Assembly (NCBI GenBank): GCA_030248215.1
Contig: JASANG010003033.1
Span: 1-64,000, forward strand
Length of the DNA: 64,000 nucleotides
From: Enoplolaimus lenunculus
Lineage: Eukaryota; Nematoda; Enoplea; Enoplida; Thoracostomopsidae
Direction of reading: 5' to 3'
Of the stretch, positions 42,961 through 54,899 are shown piece by piece (position 1 is the first letter of the stretch; each line of letters starts with the position of its first letter). A program made the position numbers and the translations under genes. The notes beneath the pieces were generated by a model that did not search any database, had not been told where the DNA came from, and saw only the letters and a program-made list of their open reading frames with translations.

Positions 42961-43117
42961 TCAAAATATGTTGAATTTCGAACCGCGCCATTTACTGGCT
43001 TAAAAACTATACGACCAATCACCGACTGGCGATAGGTGCTGCACATATTTAAGAGTACGGTCCTAGATCTCAAACGAAATAGCAAATATTCACGCCGGAA
43101 ACAGTTGGAAAAACTGA

Positions 43118-43193
43118 CCCATGTAAACATTAGGGGCGGAACGTTTTTCGGCGGGTCTGCAGTAGAGTAAGCTTAAGCGTTAGACTAATGCGA
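43118..43193 (+). mobile_element. Left half of a hAT-like MITE (subfamily 1)
   Basis: GACCCATGTAAACATTAGGG through AAGCTTAAGCGTTAGACTAA matches full copies. The sequence then changes abruptly, so the element is truncated. Confidence 0.75.
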
Positions 43194-43239
43194 GGTTAAC
43201 AATACCAATTGTGCGCGTTGTACCTGTTTTGTCGCCTAC

Positions 43240-43570
43240 CCATAACACGAGGCAGAAACAATTTATATAAATAGGTTGTTTTAGCTTGCTACTACCCACA
43301 TGGGTACCTTACGTTTGTAGCTATGGGTAACTAGTCTTCGGTTTGTTACCCATATGGTACCTCTAGCGATTGTTTTAAAAATATTTAGAGCTAGTGTAAT
43401 TGTTTAGATTGTTCGAAACATATATTGTAAAAAAGACTAAACTCGACTTCTAAAATAAAACTCATTTTACTGAGCTATTATACATTGCGTGCTTGAAGTT
43501 TCACTATGTTGCCATAAATATGCGTTACGAGCGGACATTTTGACTCTACCCATATGGGTAGGTCAATATT
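43240..43570. repeat. Cluster of ACCCATATGGGTA palindromes
   Basis: ACCCACATGGGTACC near 43297, GCTATGGGTAAC near 43320, ACCCATATGGTACC near 43351 and ACCCATATGGGTAGG near 43547 recur within 330 bp. No other structure explains them. Confidence 0.5.
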
Positions 43571-43609
43571 TCGAAAACCTAGCTATGCATAACATTTTAT
43601 TGTTTCTTG

Positions 43610-43855
43610 GTATTAGGAATTAATTTACAAAATATTAATATAATACAAGCTTAGGTTTGACAATATCGGACTGGTAATCCGTACGCCGTAGGTTACAGCC
43701 TATGGTCGGAACTATAGTTTAGTTGCTGTCAAAGTCTTAATATATCGCGTGTCGTTAAGGAATTAATTTATAAAATATTAATACTAGCTTAGGGTTTACA
43801 ATAGAGGAACGGTAATCCATACGTCGTAGGACTTGCCTACGACAACAACTATAAC
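43610..43855. repeat. Two tRNA-Thr-like SINE fragments in tandem
   Basis: TAATATAATACAAGCTTAGG with CGGACTGGTAATCCGTACGC and GTAGGTTACAG (about 43634-43705) is repeated as TTAATACTAGCTTAGGG with GAACGGTAATCCATACGTCG (about 43777-43840). The CGGA-CTGGTAA-TCCG arm is that of a Thr(GGT) tRNA. The surrounding AATTAATTTAyAAAATATTAAT is duplicated too. Confidence 0.6.
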
Positions 43856-43859
43856 AAGC

Positions 43860-45220
43860 AGCTCCTGAATGGGTCAGGGAGGCGGAAAACAGACCTAATA
43901 TTTGCTAAATAGTATGGACTGGATAATTTTGATATACGCATTAACAGTATTCCGTGTCTTTTGAAGCTTGAACGAAAGTCAGAAGTATCAAAGTCCGAAA
44001 TAAATCGTTTTACTACAAATGCAATTTCAAGAAAAAAAAGTCATGTTAATAAAAGGTTTTAAAAATGTTATGTTACAAACATCAGCTCATGTGTTACTTT
44101 TACTCGTGCACTGCTTTCAGAGAAGGATCCAGAAATTTCTGACGAACCAGCTCGTAAATGTTGTGAAATGCAATTTTTTACCAAAATTTTCTGAGCGGGA
44201 AAAATTGTAATGTAGGGTACTCCGCAATAGAGCAGGCTTTAAAGAAATGTTTTCAATATCATACTGAATTATAAAAACTTTTCTGGCAGTTAAATTATGA
44301 TTGAAAAAAGACCAAAGTCAAACCGCTCGAAATTTTACAAACAATATGCACGCCGAAAAAAACCAGCTGCTTACAAAAACTGTGGTAAGGATTTGCCTTA
44401 CAAATTCACTCCTTAGAAATTTTTTTGTAAAAACCAGCCTGCCTCCCGTCCGAAATTTCTGGAGTTTGTTCATCGCAAACCATTCTTAGTTTGCTCAAAT
44501 CTTACATTAATTCTCGTGGAGATTTTGAACTATGAGAAAATCTTGGTTATTTTTAAATTATGCAATCCGATTATCAATTTATCTTCAAGCAGTTGCAAAA
44601 AACGTAGGCGTTCAGATATTACGACACTTAAAATCTAACCGCATCTAAATCGTTCCCATACTGAAAAATAAAAAATAATTATTTTAAAAAATTTAAAAAA
44701 CTACTGTAGGCAACAAGACTTCATTTCAAACAGTTGCATTATTTAACCAGATTTCAAACAACCCAAACACATCAACAGAGAAACAAACCTAAAACTATCA
44801 ATTTCATTTGGTTCCAAACGAACCTCAGCGACAATTGAGGAACGTTCGAACCGTACAAGCTAAATTTTGACACTCATGCTAATATTTTTAGGCTCTCCTT
44901 GTATAACCGGTCCGAAATCCATGACCTCTCGTTTTCTGAAATTATTTGGCCCCATTTAAAATGTTGAACGGTTTACGATATTGTACAATACATCGGTACA
45001 AACCAAAGCGATTAACCGTACCGTTTGTCTTCAAAAATTTTTTTCCAGTTTATATAAATAATGCGAAATTATTTGTAAGCCTTCCTCTAAAAAAATTGCC
45101 TGTCTATTTATGTTCGGCTGACCTCAAGAGGATGTGCAAGGAAACAGCCGGGTTCTGTTCAGTAAACAAAGACTACGCCGGCAAAATCGTAGTCGAATAT
45201 AGACTCTTAAACTAGGCACA
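43860..45220. other. No gene recognised; one family F fragment
   Basis: 44117-44225 is a family F fragment (AAGGATCCAGAAATTTCTGACG). The 89-codon frame at 44946-45215 (MAPFKMLNGLRYC...) has ordinary composition but no recognised domain. Confidence 0.4.
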
Positions 45221-45221
45221 G

Positions 45222-45400
45222 TGCCGGAGCAGGCAAGGGTGGCAGTCCCCCCCAATCTCCAGGGGAGCATTCAAACTTACAAGCAAAGCAAGCGAGAAGC
45301 CAGACGCGTGTTAAAACTTCGGCGGTTATTACTTCAACCGGTTACGGTAGGGTCCCTTTAGGGGTGGGCCCCCAAATGGGGGTATGGGTCCGGCCCTGAC
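45222..45400. repeat. Family K repeat, copy 2
   Basis: The ends GTGCCGGAGCAGG and GGGTCCGGCCCTGAC look inverted. The interior has GCAAAGCAAGCGAGAAGCC and ACTTCAACCGGTTACGG, shared with 35210-35360. Confidence 0.55.
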
Positions 45401-46849
45401 TAGACAATACTCTGCTGCAACTGAGACTAAAGTTCTCACGATATGACCTATTTGTCAGAAAAGATTAATTTTTTTCGCTCGTATTACAGATATGGTGAAA
45501 AACAAAACTATCAGCGCGGGCACCGGGATTACAGTCCAAGCTGCCCGCCCCCATAAAAAGGTTTCAAAGATAACCTTTGTAAAAGATTAACTGCAGACAC
45601 AGACGAACTGATTTTAGACAGAAACAGCGCATATAATTTGGTGTTGCCTCTGCAAAAAGAAATCAGGCTTGAAAGGTAACTTATCTGCCATTGGGGCTGA
45701 ACAATTTCACGAAAAATATGCGAAAAAATCACGCTACTTGCAAGCGAAGCTAAACGTTTTCAGGGCAACGGGTTATTTGTAGGGAGGCGGAGCCGCCGCT
45801 GACCCCATATGGCTGCAGGACTGACATAAATCATGACGATGCCTATGCAGGGTGGAAAATGAATAATTTAAGTTCAATTTCTTATGCTCGATATATTAAA
45901 GAAACCGAGAAATAGATTAAAAACAACTCTTTTAGATTTGCGTTAAACTTGTAAACAATTGGCTGACGTTTTGACAGGTTTTATTATATGTGTCCATTTA
46001 ACTTTAAACGATTTCACAAGCACAATGTACAGAATTGCAATAGGGTCTTCTAAATTTTTGCTTGTAGTCAAATTGGTAAGTGGTGATAACACTGGGTATA
46101 ACCGGAATTATAAAATACCAGGAAGGTTAAAATAGTACGTCAATCGGAATTACGGTTGCACCCTGGATGACATATGTAGAACGCTAAAACGTCTTTTTTG
46201 TAATTGAAGCAAATTTTTTCATTATTGCATTGTGTAGCTGGAGGTGCAAAAACCGAAGCCAGAATCGGAACCTGGGGTCAACAAAATTTGGCCGAGCCCA
46301 TAGCCGTAAATGAAAGCAGAGGAAACGCAAAATTAAACAATTTTAAACAATGTAAAATTTGTTAATTTTAGCAAATATCTACAAAGCGTTGTCAAAAAAT
46401 TTTGATGTTTATTGGGATTATTTTGTTTATGAATTTATACATATAGCCAAATGCACAGAACGATACAACTTTTGCAGGCCTAAATAATAATGGCACTACC
46501 GAAATTGCCAGAACTTCCGGCAGAAATTTTATCGGAATCGCATCCGAAGGTAGGAAATACGTCAATTACGCACGCGATAGGTATATGTATAAAACTGAAT
46601 AACGGTTCTAAGTAGTTTCCTAATACGGCTTAGAAAATCTCTATGCACATTTGCCTAAGCTTAATTACCAAAAAGCAAATAGAATTTTTAAGGTCATCTC
46701 ATAATACGAGCCTGGTTGTATTTGGCGTATTTCTCCTTTAGGATTTAAAACCAGTTACTGATACCAAAAGTGGATGATGCATACTAACAAGAGTATTCAA
46801 CTGGGTACATTCTGTGTAGCCACGAATGTACCCAGCGAGCGTTGAAATT
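45401..46849. other. No gene recognised
   Basis: It contains the short hAT-style pair at about 46092-46168 (CTGGGTATAACCGGAATT ... GTTGCACCCTG). No coding signal. Confidence 0.4.
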
Positions 46850-47060
46850 TTGGCCTTCCCCCCTTTATTTACCGGGTGGTACAACCTATGCGAACCATGC
46901 CACTTTATGCATCCGCCAACAAGTTGGTCCGCTTATAATATAATTTAGGGTATATTGCATGTGACAGTAACCCCCCTCTAAAAACAAGGGGGGTCGGCCA
47001 AAAACACAAAGCGTTTGGTACATTTAGTACCATGCGGAACCCAGAGAGTTGCACACTCTT
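46850..47060. repeat. Interspersed repeat family J, copy 2
   Basis: GGTACAACCTATGCGAACCA, GGTCCGCTTATAATATAATTT and TATTGCATGTGACAG match 24480-24690. Confidence 0.65.
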
Positions 47061-47275
47061 GTATCATGCACTCTTGCTGAGATACTAATAAAGGCCATGT
47101 GTGAGCGTTGTACTATGCTTATTGACGGACGATATTTTTGTACATTCCTGGGCCACCAGGTGCCGTTTGTCATGAATAAGATCATGTAATGGTCCAGCCT
47201 GTAAAGTAAAACTCCGAAAACTAAATTACACAGTTTCATCACACAAATTGCTCCCAAAAAAACTTTTAGCCCATT

Positions 47276-47430
47276 AGCCAATGCATAGAACAAGGCCATA
47301 ACAGTAGTACAAGCATATTCCGAAGCTTAAGCGTAAGACTAAGCACATACAAAAAATTGATCTAAAGCTTTAAGTTTACTCTATTGCAGTCCCACAGAAA
47401 AACATTCTGTCTCTAATATTTACATGGTCC
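47276..47430 (-). mobile_element. hAT-like MITE
   Basis: The left end AGCCAATGCATAGAACAAGG is of subfamily 3 type. The right end CTCTAATATTTACATGGTCC is of subfamily 1 type. The GCCTAA core is almost lost. Confidence 0.7.
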
Positions 47431-48405
47431 AACCATGTAATATGAATTTTCCTGCCTCCACGGTGGTTCACAAATTAAAAATGACATGGTTAAATGAAAA
47501 CGCATAGCAGCGTCTAAATTTTGACGCTGAATAATTTTAAACTTAAAACTTTTCCGGTTTCAAAATAAAATTTTACTAAAAATAACGTAAATTTTACTAA
47601 ATTAGAAACAAAAGCGCATTAGTAAATTCATATAATTAAGAGTTATTGGTATTGGCACATGTATCGCAGACAGTAAAAATTGCGTTTCATAACATTTACC
47701 AGCCCGCCCACCCAATGACACAAATTTTAGGAACCGCCGCTTCGTGTTGGCGCATTTGATATGGAGTACACAACAGATGAAATATACACCGCTGCTACTG
47801 CTTACAAAGTTTGATTAATGAGAAAAATTACACACATTGAAAAGCATCAGAATTAATTTGTCGTACAATCGCTTTTTTTATCTGGCTGGCGTGCTCGCTC
47901 AGAAAAACGTTTCGTTGAAATAATACCCATTCGAACTGAATTGCTGGTCTACGCTCCTGTCAATCGCAAAATTTTTTGTTCATTTCTGTAGTGACTTAAT
48001 TAGCGTTGCTAGCTAAACTTCAATCTGATTTAGCTTAAACCGAATTTAGGTTGATATTCTGGTAAACCTATTTATAGGCGATTGCCAGATCCAATTTATA
48101 AAATAAGTTGAGAATTAATATTTTTAGATACAACAGTATGCAATATTCGTGTCACAATTTCAAATTAAAAACGTTTGTAAAATACCCATTGTTGACGTTG
48201 GATGTCTAATTTGAGCAACCTCGGCAATTAGAGTTGAAAAATATCCAGAGTTGCAAGTAAATTCAATGACCGCCACAACTCCTATAACAATACTGCCGAG
48301 ACCTTACGCAAAAATTCCGCCAGAGCCCTGACCCGTATCCCGAGGAAGGCGTAGGGCTGGGGCGCTTATACCTCGCTTTATGTCATCGGAATACGTTGCG
48401 TGCCC
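47431..48405. other. No gene recognised
   Basis: No open frame above 60 codons and no evident repeat apart from AT-rich tracts. Confidence 0.4.
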
Positions 48406-48409
48406 CAAA

Positions 48410-48770
48410 ATTGTCAACTTAAACTTATATTATTGCTTAACTAAAATTGAATGTGAGCGAAAGCAAAACTTAAATGGCTGGACAGACTAACTAAGGTAGT
48501 TCATTTTGAGTTTAAACTAACATATTTTTAAGTTTAGGGCGAGTTTAAGAAAACCTATTCTTAGTTTAAGGTATATTTACTGCTCAGATGGTATGCAGTT
48601 TTAGATTCATTAAAAGTTACACTAAACTTAAAATACATCATAATTCAAATGAGTTTAAGCGTAAACAACCAATAAGTTTACCTAATCTAGGAGGTTAGTT
48701 TAACACTGCTAGATTAACTTAAGCTTCGAGTTAGGTTAAGCTTTTACAAAGCACCTAAAAAATTTTAGCC
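48410..48770. repeat. TTTAAACTTA-rich inverted-repeat stretch
   Basis: GTTTAAGC, TTAAACTAA and GAGTTTAAG units in both orientations resemble the MITE at 38768-39102. Clear ends are not visible. Confidence 0.5.
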
Positions 48771-48922
48771 CATTAGTGAAGTTGATATGCCTACGGGACC
48801 GCTGGAGCCGTAACCAGAGGTCTGTTTTCTGCCGAAGCTGTTGTCAGATGCCTTGGTTGCAGCCTGCTAACTCCAGATTTACGGGACGCGGCGCCACAAA
48901 TATGTGATTCGTCAAAAGTATC

Positions 48923-49118
48923 GGTCAATGTAAAGGAAAGGGGCAGAACAGTATTATAAGCATATTCCTAAGCCTAAGCCTAAGCGTAAGAACAAGCATA
49001 TTCCTAAATCTAAGCCTAACGCTAAGCCTAAGCCAAGCAAAAAAGTTATTCTAAAGCTTTAGCTTACTGTATTGCAGTCGCACAGAAAAACATTCCGCCC
49101 CTGATCTTTACCTAAACC
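48923..49118 (-). mobile_element. hAT-like MITE (subfamily 1)
   Basis: The ends GGTCAATGTAAAGGAAAGGG and CCCCTGATCTTTACCTAAACC are inverted repeats. The flanks AAAGTATC and AAAGCATC agree at 7 of 8 positions. Two GCCTAA runs. Confidence 0.85.
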
Positions 49119-49499
49119 AAAGCATCGATTTTGCTGGAATAACAAGGATATAGAATTGGACTTTGTTCTAAGTAAACATAAAGCTTAACGATTTGTGTCA
49201 GTATAAGTTTCATAATATATAGTCGCCAACAAACGTGATATTATATTGAGTAAAACGGAAATCTTTTCTTATATAAAGCAAACATAGTCATGACCTGGTA
49301 CATAAGACACAGACGGGGGACACTCTCACCCAATATATATCGTTGAACCCCTGACCGATAACCTTATCGGTAGAATTTAGTATATATAACTCTGTGTAAG
49401 GAAATTTTTATTTCGTCCTGTGTATTTATCTTCGTGCCACTGTCTACCAAAGTATCCGAGTTAAGGATTTAAACATGATGCCCCATCACGTTGCTTAAT
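49119..49499. other. No gene recognised
   Basis: AT-rich DNA without an open frame or recognisable repeat. Confidence 0.4.
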
Positions 49500-49645
49500 A
49501 TACGCGACAGCAGTCAGAGAGTAGCCAGTTGGGCTCAGCCGCCTTTGAAAAATTTCAACCCCCTAGAAAAAATTTAACCTTGTCGGGAGTTATCGAAAAT
49601 CCATGTAGCCCCCTTGCAAGATGAGCTGGTAACGGGCTTTTTAAT
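49500..49645. mobile_element. Family D element
   Basis: GTAGCCAGTTGGGCTCAGCC, TTAACCTTGTCGGGAGTTAT and GCAAGATGAGCTGGTAACGG match the family. Confidence 0.55.
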
Positions 49646-49780
49646 ATATATGGTAGCACACGGTATATTGCATGCCCTGAAGTAAATTCTTAAACAAAAT
49701 GTATGAAGAAAGTCTTTAAATGAACAATATAGCAACAGTATGGTTCCATGAAAATTACACAAGCTACTCGACGGGGCACG

Positions 49781-50217
49781 CTGTAGTGAAACAAATAAGA
49801 GAGGGTAATAAAAGGGGTCCCCATTTTGAGTCCCAATCATGAGAAGTTCGTATCCCTGATAAGAGTCCGTAAGCGGGTAGAGTCCTTAAACCCTAGAGTC
49901 CATAAATGTCAATTATAACTAAGTGTAATGCGTAAATGACTTCAGGACCAAATAAAGTTGAGTTCGAAACTTTAAAGCATACTTAGGTTTTGAAAGTACA
50001 GTCCTAAATATACCCTTGCATTATCTCTCAAGCTTTTGATATAAGACAAACGTTTAATTCAACCGATAATTACAGTACTGGATATATATTAGTAAGGAAG
50101 GGTGGCGGAGCGTGGGTTGAAAATAAATAACAGTCCGTAACCGAATAACAAGGAGGGGGTACCCTCTGGAGTGGCCAAATAAATATCAGTCACCCCCTCT
50201 TATTCGGGTCACTACAG
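49781..50217 (+). mobile_element. Tc1/mariner-like MITE (family A), full copy
   Basis: The ends CTGTAGTGAAACAAATAAGA and TCTTATTCGGGTCACTACAG are inverted repeats. TA is kept on the right only. The interior reads TTTTGAGTCCCAATCATGAG as in other copies. Confidence 0.85.
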
Positions 50218-50485
50218 TATCTTTAATCATTAATAAGTGACGACTCGCTGTGTACACTTCTGCGTTAAGATATGAAAGATTAACCACTCGATTCAAAGTT
50301 TAATAAACACAATTGAGACGCTGAGCTTAACAGTTAATCCTCTTTTATGCTTATTGCACAAATTACTCATTTGGCTGAGGCTCCAAAGATCGGATTTTGA
50401 AATCAATAGCCGGTTACAAGTCGACTTAAATCCTATACAGAAAATGATTCACTATTTAATTTTTTTAAATTTGTTGTGAAATGGA

Positions 50486-50602
50486 ACGAAGGGTGGCGGA
50501 GCGTGGCTTAAAAATAAATAACACTCCGTAAGCTTATAACAGGGGGTACCCTTTAGAGAGGCCAAATAAATATCAGATCCCCTCTTAGTTGGGCCACTAC
50601 GA
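50486..50602 (+). mobile_element. Fragment of family A
   Basis: GAAGGGTGGCGGAGCGTGGC through CTCTTAGTTGGGCCACTACG corresponds to the last 120 bp of the full element. Confidence 0.75.
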
Positions 50603-51477
50603 TACTTTAGAAATTGCATGTAGACTAATACTAAGCCAAGAATAACGCTTTGCGCCCAATTTCAGTGTTCAAACCTTGGTCACCTGAGGTCATTCGTTGT
50701 CTTCAAAGTAGACTTGACATTAATAATTAAGATCATGAAATGAAACCATATTAATACTTGACAATTTTTTTGCCTTCTGTAGTAATATGTTGAGCTGATA
50801 CTGGCGTGTGTAAAAGGATACATATATTATTTGAATATTAGTTTTGAAAAGCTTTTGATTATATTCCGTCGATTCGCTAAAGTGTTTACTGGAGGTTGTA
50901 TAAAAATAAGCATTACAGACTTAAATATTTCAATTAAATGACAGCTGATTTTGACAAAATTCATTATTTTTCTATTGACCAATGGGTTGTTTTCTAGTTT
51001 GCAGACCCAGACTGGGACGTTATCAGCATTTCAGTTCGAGGGTGCGATGTATCATTGCTTTTTTACAAACAACCAAAGCTAGCGACAAAACACTTTTGTT
51101 GACGATTTGAAAAATCAAACATTAAAGCATGGTTTAAGTACTTCGTTTCCAGGGACGTATCCAAGCGGTGGATAGAGGCGATATATTCATCTTGGAATTT
51201 TTAGAAACATTTGAATACTGCAGTTTTTACAAATGATGAAATAATTTGCACAAGTTGTTAAAAGGTTTGTTCGCCGCAACAAATTTTTAAGCGAAATTAT
51301 ACCTTTTCGAAATAAAATTCTAGCTACGCGACCTTGGCTTTTTATTGTTTTTCACAAGTTTCAAAAAATATATATTCAACTATCTGTCATTTTATGAGCG
51401 TTTCCGCATCGAGATGCTTTTCTATAAGTCTCGTAGTACAAATGCAGTATAGTCAGAAACCGGAAAAGTAGCCAACT
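50603..51477. other. No gene recognised
   Basis: AT-rich DNA with no open frame above 60 codons. Confidence 0.4.
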
Positions 51478-51645
51478 CGGTTCCGTAGCCAGATGGGTCC
51501 GAAGTGGGTGTGCTCAGCCCTCTTAGACATTTGACCACCCAAGAATACTGTCATACTTTCTTGGAAGTCATTGAAACCGCTTGTGTGTCGTTCCTGTAAA
51601 AATGTTTAGCCCCCGTAGCTAAGCAAGCTTGCTACGAGCGTGCTG
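51478..51645. mobile_element. Family D element
   Basis: CGTAGCCAGATGGGTCCG ... TCTTGGAAGTCATTGAAACC ... GCAAGCTTGCTACGAGC match the family. Confidence 0.5.
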
Positions 51646-52090
51646 GGCGGACTAGACTACGGTGGAGGCTAACAGGATACACTCGCTTCTAGGTTTAAGC
51701 GTACACCGTCTAAAGATGTAGGCTTCGGCTCAAGCTTTCATTGACGCTTGGTATAAGGGACATGTTCAATACTCGGGCCCTTCCAGTAATGTAAAACCTA
51801 TATAAAATTTATAAACTAAATCGTTTCCTTCTATGATGCTAGGACGACATCTAATCTTGTGATTATAAGCCCGTCGTTCAGGCTAACGCTTAGTTTTAAG
51901 GCAGGCGGTAAGCGGCACCGATTGATACTTTTTTCGGCCAAAAAGAGTACATCTTTCGCCAATCACATATGTTAATGAATAAATAATAAATGTATACAAC
52001 GTAAATAAACATAACTTGTAGTCATAGTTACATCCTTGTGCATCTTTTGTAATGTTCTAGGGATTCAAATGCTTTCACAATATACATTTC
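51646..52090. other. No gene recognised
   Basis: A degraded TTAGGC-like patch is at about 51690-51760. Nothing else is recognisable. Confidence 0.35.
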
Positions 52091-52345
52091 GTAGGCTTAT
52101 CTGCCATTCAGGCCAATTGCCAATTCACCTAGGCCAATCTGCTATTCAAAGCAAATAGCAGTTTGGCCTAGGTTAACTAGCGATTGTGAGATGTCGCAAA
52201 GCAAGTGTTGCAACACCAACGCAACGCGTTGCATCTACCCAAATAATCAAATCTGGCTTATCAGTTCGATCGCAGTTTAGCCCGGACCAAATTGCTATTG
52301 CATAAAATAGTAGATTGGCCTGAATAGCAGATTGGCCTATTCCAC
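52091..52345. mobile_element. Palindromic element of AGGCCAATCTGCTATTC units
   Basis: ATCTGCCATTCAGGCCAATT and AGGCCAATCTGCTATTC at the left face AGATTGGCCTGAATAGCAG and ATTGGCCTATTCC at the right. A central GCAACGCGTTGC palindrome lies near 52223. Confidence 0.65.
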
Positions 52346-52572
52346 GTCAAAAAAGGCATTCGCTAAAAACCCACGCTTTACGCTTACAGAATTAAACTCA
52401 GTAAATTTATAGGTACTAATTTTTTTGTTGAACAATCTGTATGTATATTGTTAAAAACAAAGTTTACTACTGTGCTGGAAAACAGCCCAAAATACGAATA
52501 TATGTGCGTTGTTCCAGCTTTAATATATAGATTGCTGTACTGCAGTTGGTAAAATTACGGGCGTTAGTAGTA

Positions 52573-53090
52573 GTTTGATTTGACTATGATACAGCTTCAA
52601 TAGCATTTGTCAAGAATGAGCTGTTCAAAATATCTCAGCAACCAGGCGCTTGGGTAAAAAAACGTTTTGATTTTTGTTGCATGTTCAAGTTTTAATTTCT
52701 TCTCTTGATAATTTCACATGAAAACAGAAAAATTTATGAAAAAGTCTGCATTTGTTCATAAGGTTCTCGAGAATCCGGAAATAGTTTGATGTATCTGATA
52801 GCAAATTGAAAAATAATTAAGACAGCAACCGTAAATTGAAAATAAAACTTAAGACAGCAACCGATTTGACTATGATACAGCTTCAATAGCATTTGTCAAG
52901 AATGAGCTGTTCAAAATATCTCAGCAACCAGGCGCTTGGGTAAAAACGTTTTGATTTTTGTTGCATGTTCAAGTTTTTAATTTTTTCTCTTGATAATTTC
53001 ACATGAAAACAGAAAAATATATGAAAAAGTCTGTATTTGTTTATAAGGTTCTCAAGAATCCTGAAATAAGTTTGATGTATCTGACAGCAA
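52573..53090. repeat. Tandem duplication, unit about 290 bp
   Basis: TTTGACTATGATACAGCTTC to CTGAAATAAGTTTGATGTATC occurs at about 52577-52800 and again at about 52863-53090, with few differences. A spacer contains AAGACAGCAACCG twice. Confidence 0.9.
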
Positions 53091-53635
53091 GTGATGCGTT
53101 CGTATGGTTAATGCTCATTAGCGATACAATTACAGTTATTAAATGGAACTTCAAGACTAAACTTTTACTAGCGAAGAAATAATTCCTGCAAACATAGAAT
53201 GTCGTTCAATTTTCGCCCTTCGGTGTGATAGAGCAGAATTGCACAATATCTGTGGTCTAATAATCATAAACCATTTTAGTCAAAACAATATTTCACAACT
53301 CAGTTTTTGCACTAAACAGACAACTAATAATGCGCTTAATGATAATGAAAACAATAGAAAAAAATGTCATAGTTGAATTTTAAAATTAAAATTTAACTAT
53401 AAATCTACTTAAGCTAATGAAAGACTTTGACAAACAACCAAAACCAAACCACCCAATACTCACAGATCGGAGTCAATTCGACTTTTACTAGGGCCAACTT
53501 CCTGATTTGCTACGCATATATAATCAAATCTTAACGCAGCCAAAACAACGTTGAACAGGAAAAGCATAATTTAATAATATATTTTAAAACTCTTTTTCAA
53601 ATACTACACCGAGAACCCGTCTATTCGAGCTTGTA
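53091..53635. other. No gene recognised
   Basis: AT-rich DNA with no open frame above 60 codons. Confidence 0.4.
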
Positions 53636-53639
53636 GACA

Positions 53640-53805
53640 AGGTGGTCAACGGGGCACAAACTGCCTATGCAGATATTTTGGCCCCCATATAGAAAATTTT
53701 CAACCTTGCTTGTAAAATATGACAACGAAATGGCTTGCATGCCAGTCCTGAAATATTTTTTGCACCTCCTAGCAAGGTGAGCTGGCTACGGGCCTGCTGA
53801 GCCAG
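53640..53805. mobile_element. Family D element
   Basis: TTTTCAACCTTGCTTGTAAA and GCAAGGTGAGCTGGCTACGG match the family. Confidence 0.6.
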
Positions 53806-54116
53806 AGCTTCGTTAGCTGGAAAGCTGGAAAGCTACTTAATTTTAACAACCAGTGGGAAACCCTTTTCAGCCTTCTAAACCAAGCTGATTCAATAGTAAT
53901 TCGGTTATCCTAATAGATTTGTGTTTGTAAATTTCCAACTGTGTTGAAAATAATTTTATTCCATGTAAACGAATACGAAAAAAATTAAAATTTTTGAATC
54001 TACGACAGTTTGTGGCTCTAGAACGGCTTGTCGCCCGATAGTCCGACACCATCCTACGCGTCAGTTATCCTAAGCATAATCATCTAATCCTAGGCTTAAT
54101 GATGGTGATCGACCAC

Positions 54117-54433
54117 AAAGAGTCCATAGTCGACGAGATTTCGGGGATACAAGTTGTGTGTAGAGCAGTATTCATGAGACGAGTGGTTGTAATACCAATA
54201 CCTGTATTGACATTTTTGGATACTGAGTTGACTATGAGCAACGTAGCGCAAAGTGTATGTCGCAGTCCAAATCGTAATTCAAGAGTCCATAGTCGACGAG
54301 ATTTCGGGATACAAGTTGTGGGTAGAGCAGTATTCATGAGACGAGCGGTTGCACCTGTATTAACATTTTTTGATACTGAGTTGACTATGAGCAACTTAGC
54401 GCAATGTGTATGTCGCAGTCCAAATCGTAATTC
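54117..54433. repeat. Direct tandem duplication, unit about 160 bp
   Basis: AAGAGTCCATAGTCGACGAG to GTCGCAGTCCAAATCGTAAT is present twice (about 54117-54281 and 54282-54433). Small indels total 14-18 nt. The plus-strand open frame at 54099-54605 spans both copies and shows a repeated protein pattern (AVFMRR, DTELTMSN, VCRSPNRNS), but no known family. Confidence 0.88.
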
Positions 54434-54772
54434 AGCCCAAATTCGAATTGGGCTAGTTCAACTTATATGCGGAATTACAACTTGGCAAGCCCAAGGCGGA
54501 ATTATGTTTAATAAAGCTGCGTGTTTTGAGATTGGTTATTTGATAGTCCTATTCCAACCTGATTCCATTTTGCTTCGTAAAACAAATTGTTTGGCAGTCA
54601 AATGATAGCAATTACGCAGCCAATCATAAAAAAGTATTTGCATCAGATACTCGTATTTGAGTATGACAAGGTAGTAACCAATCACAAAGCGTGCACTAAT
54701 AGCAGCCGTGGGCTAGCCGAAGTAGTAATTCCGCCCTGCACTAGACCAATTTTTAATTGGGCTGAATTACGG
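54427..54772. mobile_element. Inverted-repeat element with CGTAATTCAGCCCAA ends
   Basis: CGTAATTCAGCCCAA at 54425-54440 and TTGGGCTGAATTACGG at 54757-54772 are inverted. GGCGGAATTA and TAATTCCGCC are inverted closer to the centre. About 346 bp, no coding potential recognised. Confidence 0.65.
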
Positions 54773-54899
54773 CTTGACCTACGACATGTATGCACGAAAT
54801 TACACATAGTGCTCAGTGTTTGTGAATACAACGCGTATGCGTTACTACAAACTCTGCACAATACGAGACAGCCCCCTGAGGCTGCAGCGTTAAGCTAAA

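Noticed and set aside
44946-45215. 89-codon plus-strand frame (MAPFKMLNGLRYC...)
   Set aside because: It looks somewhat protein-like, but there is no domain, no splice context and no second exon. Kept only as unassigned sequence.
42003-46168. A single 4.2-kb hAT element between CAGGGTGCAACCGG ends
   Set aside because: The ends are in the right orientation, but there is no matching 8-bp duplication and no transposase between them. The right end pairs better with a nearby left end at 46092.
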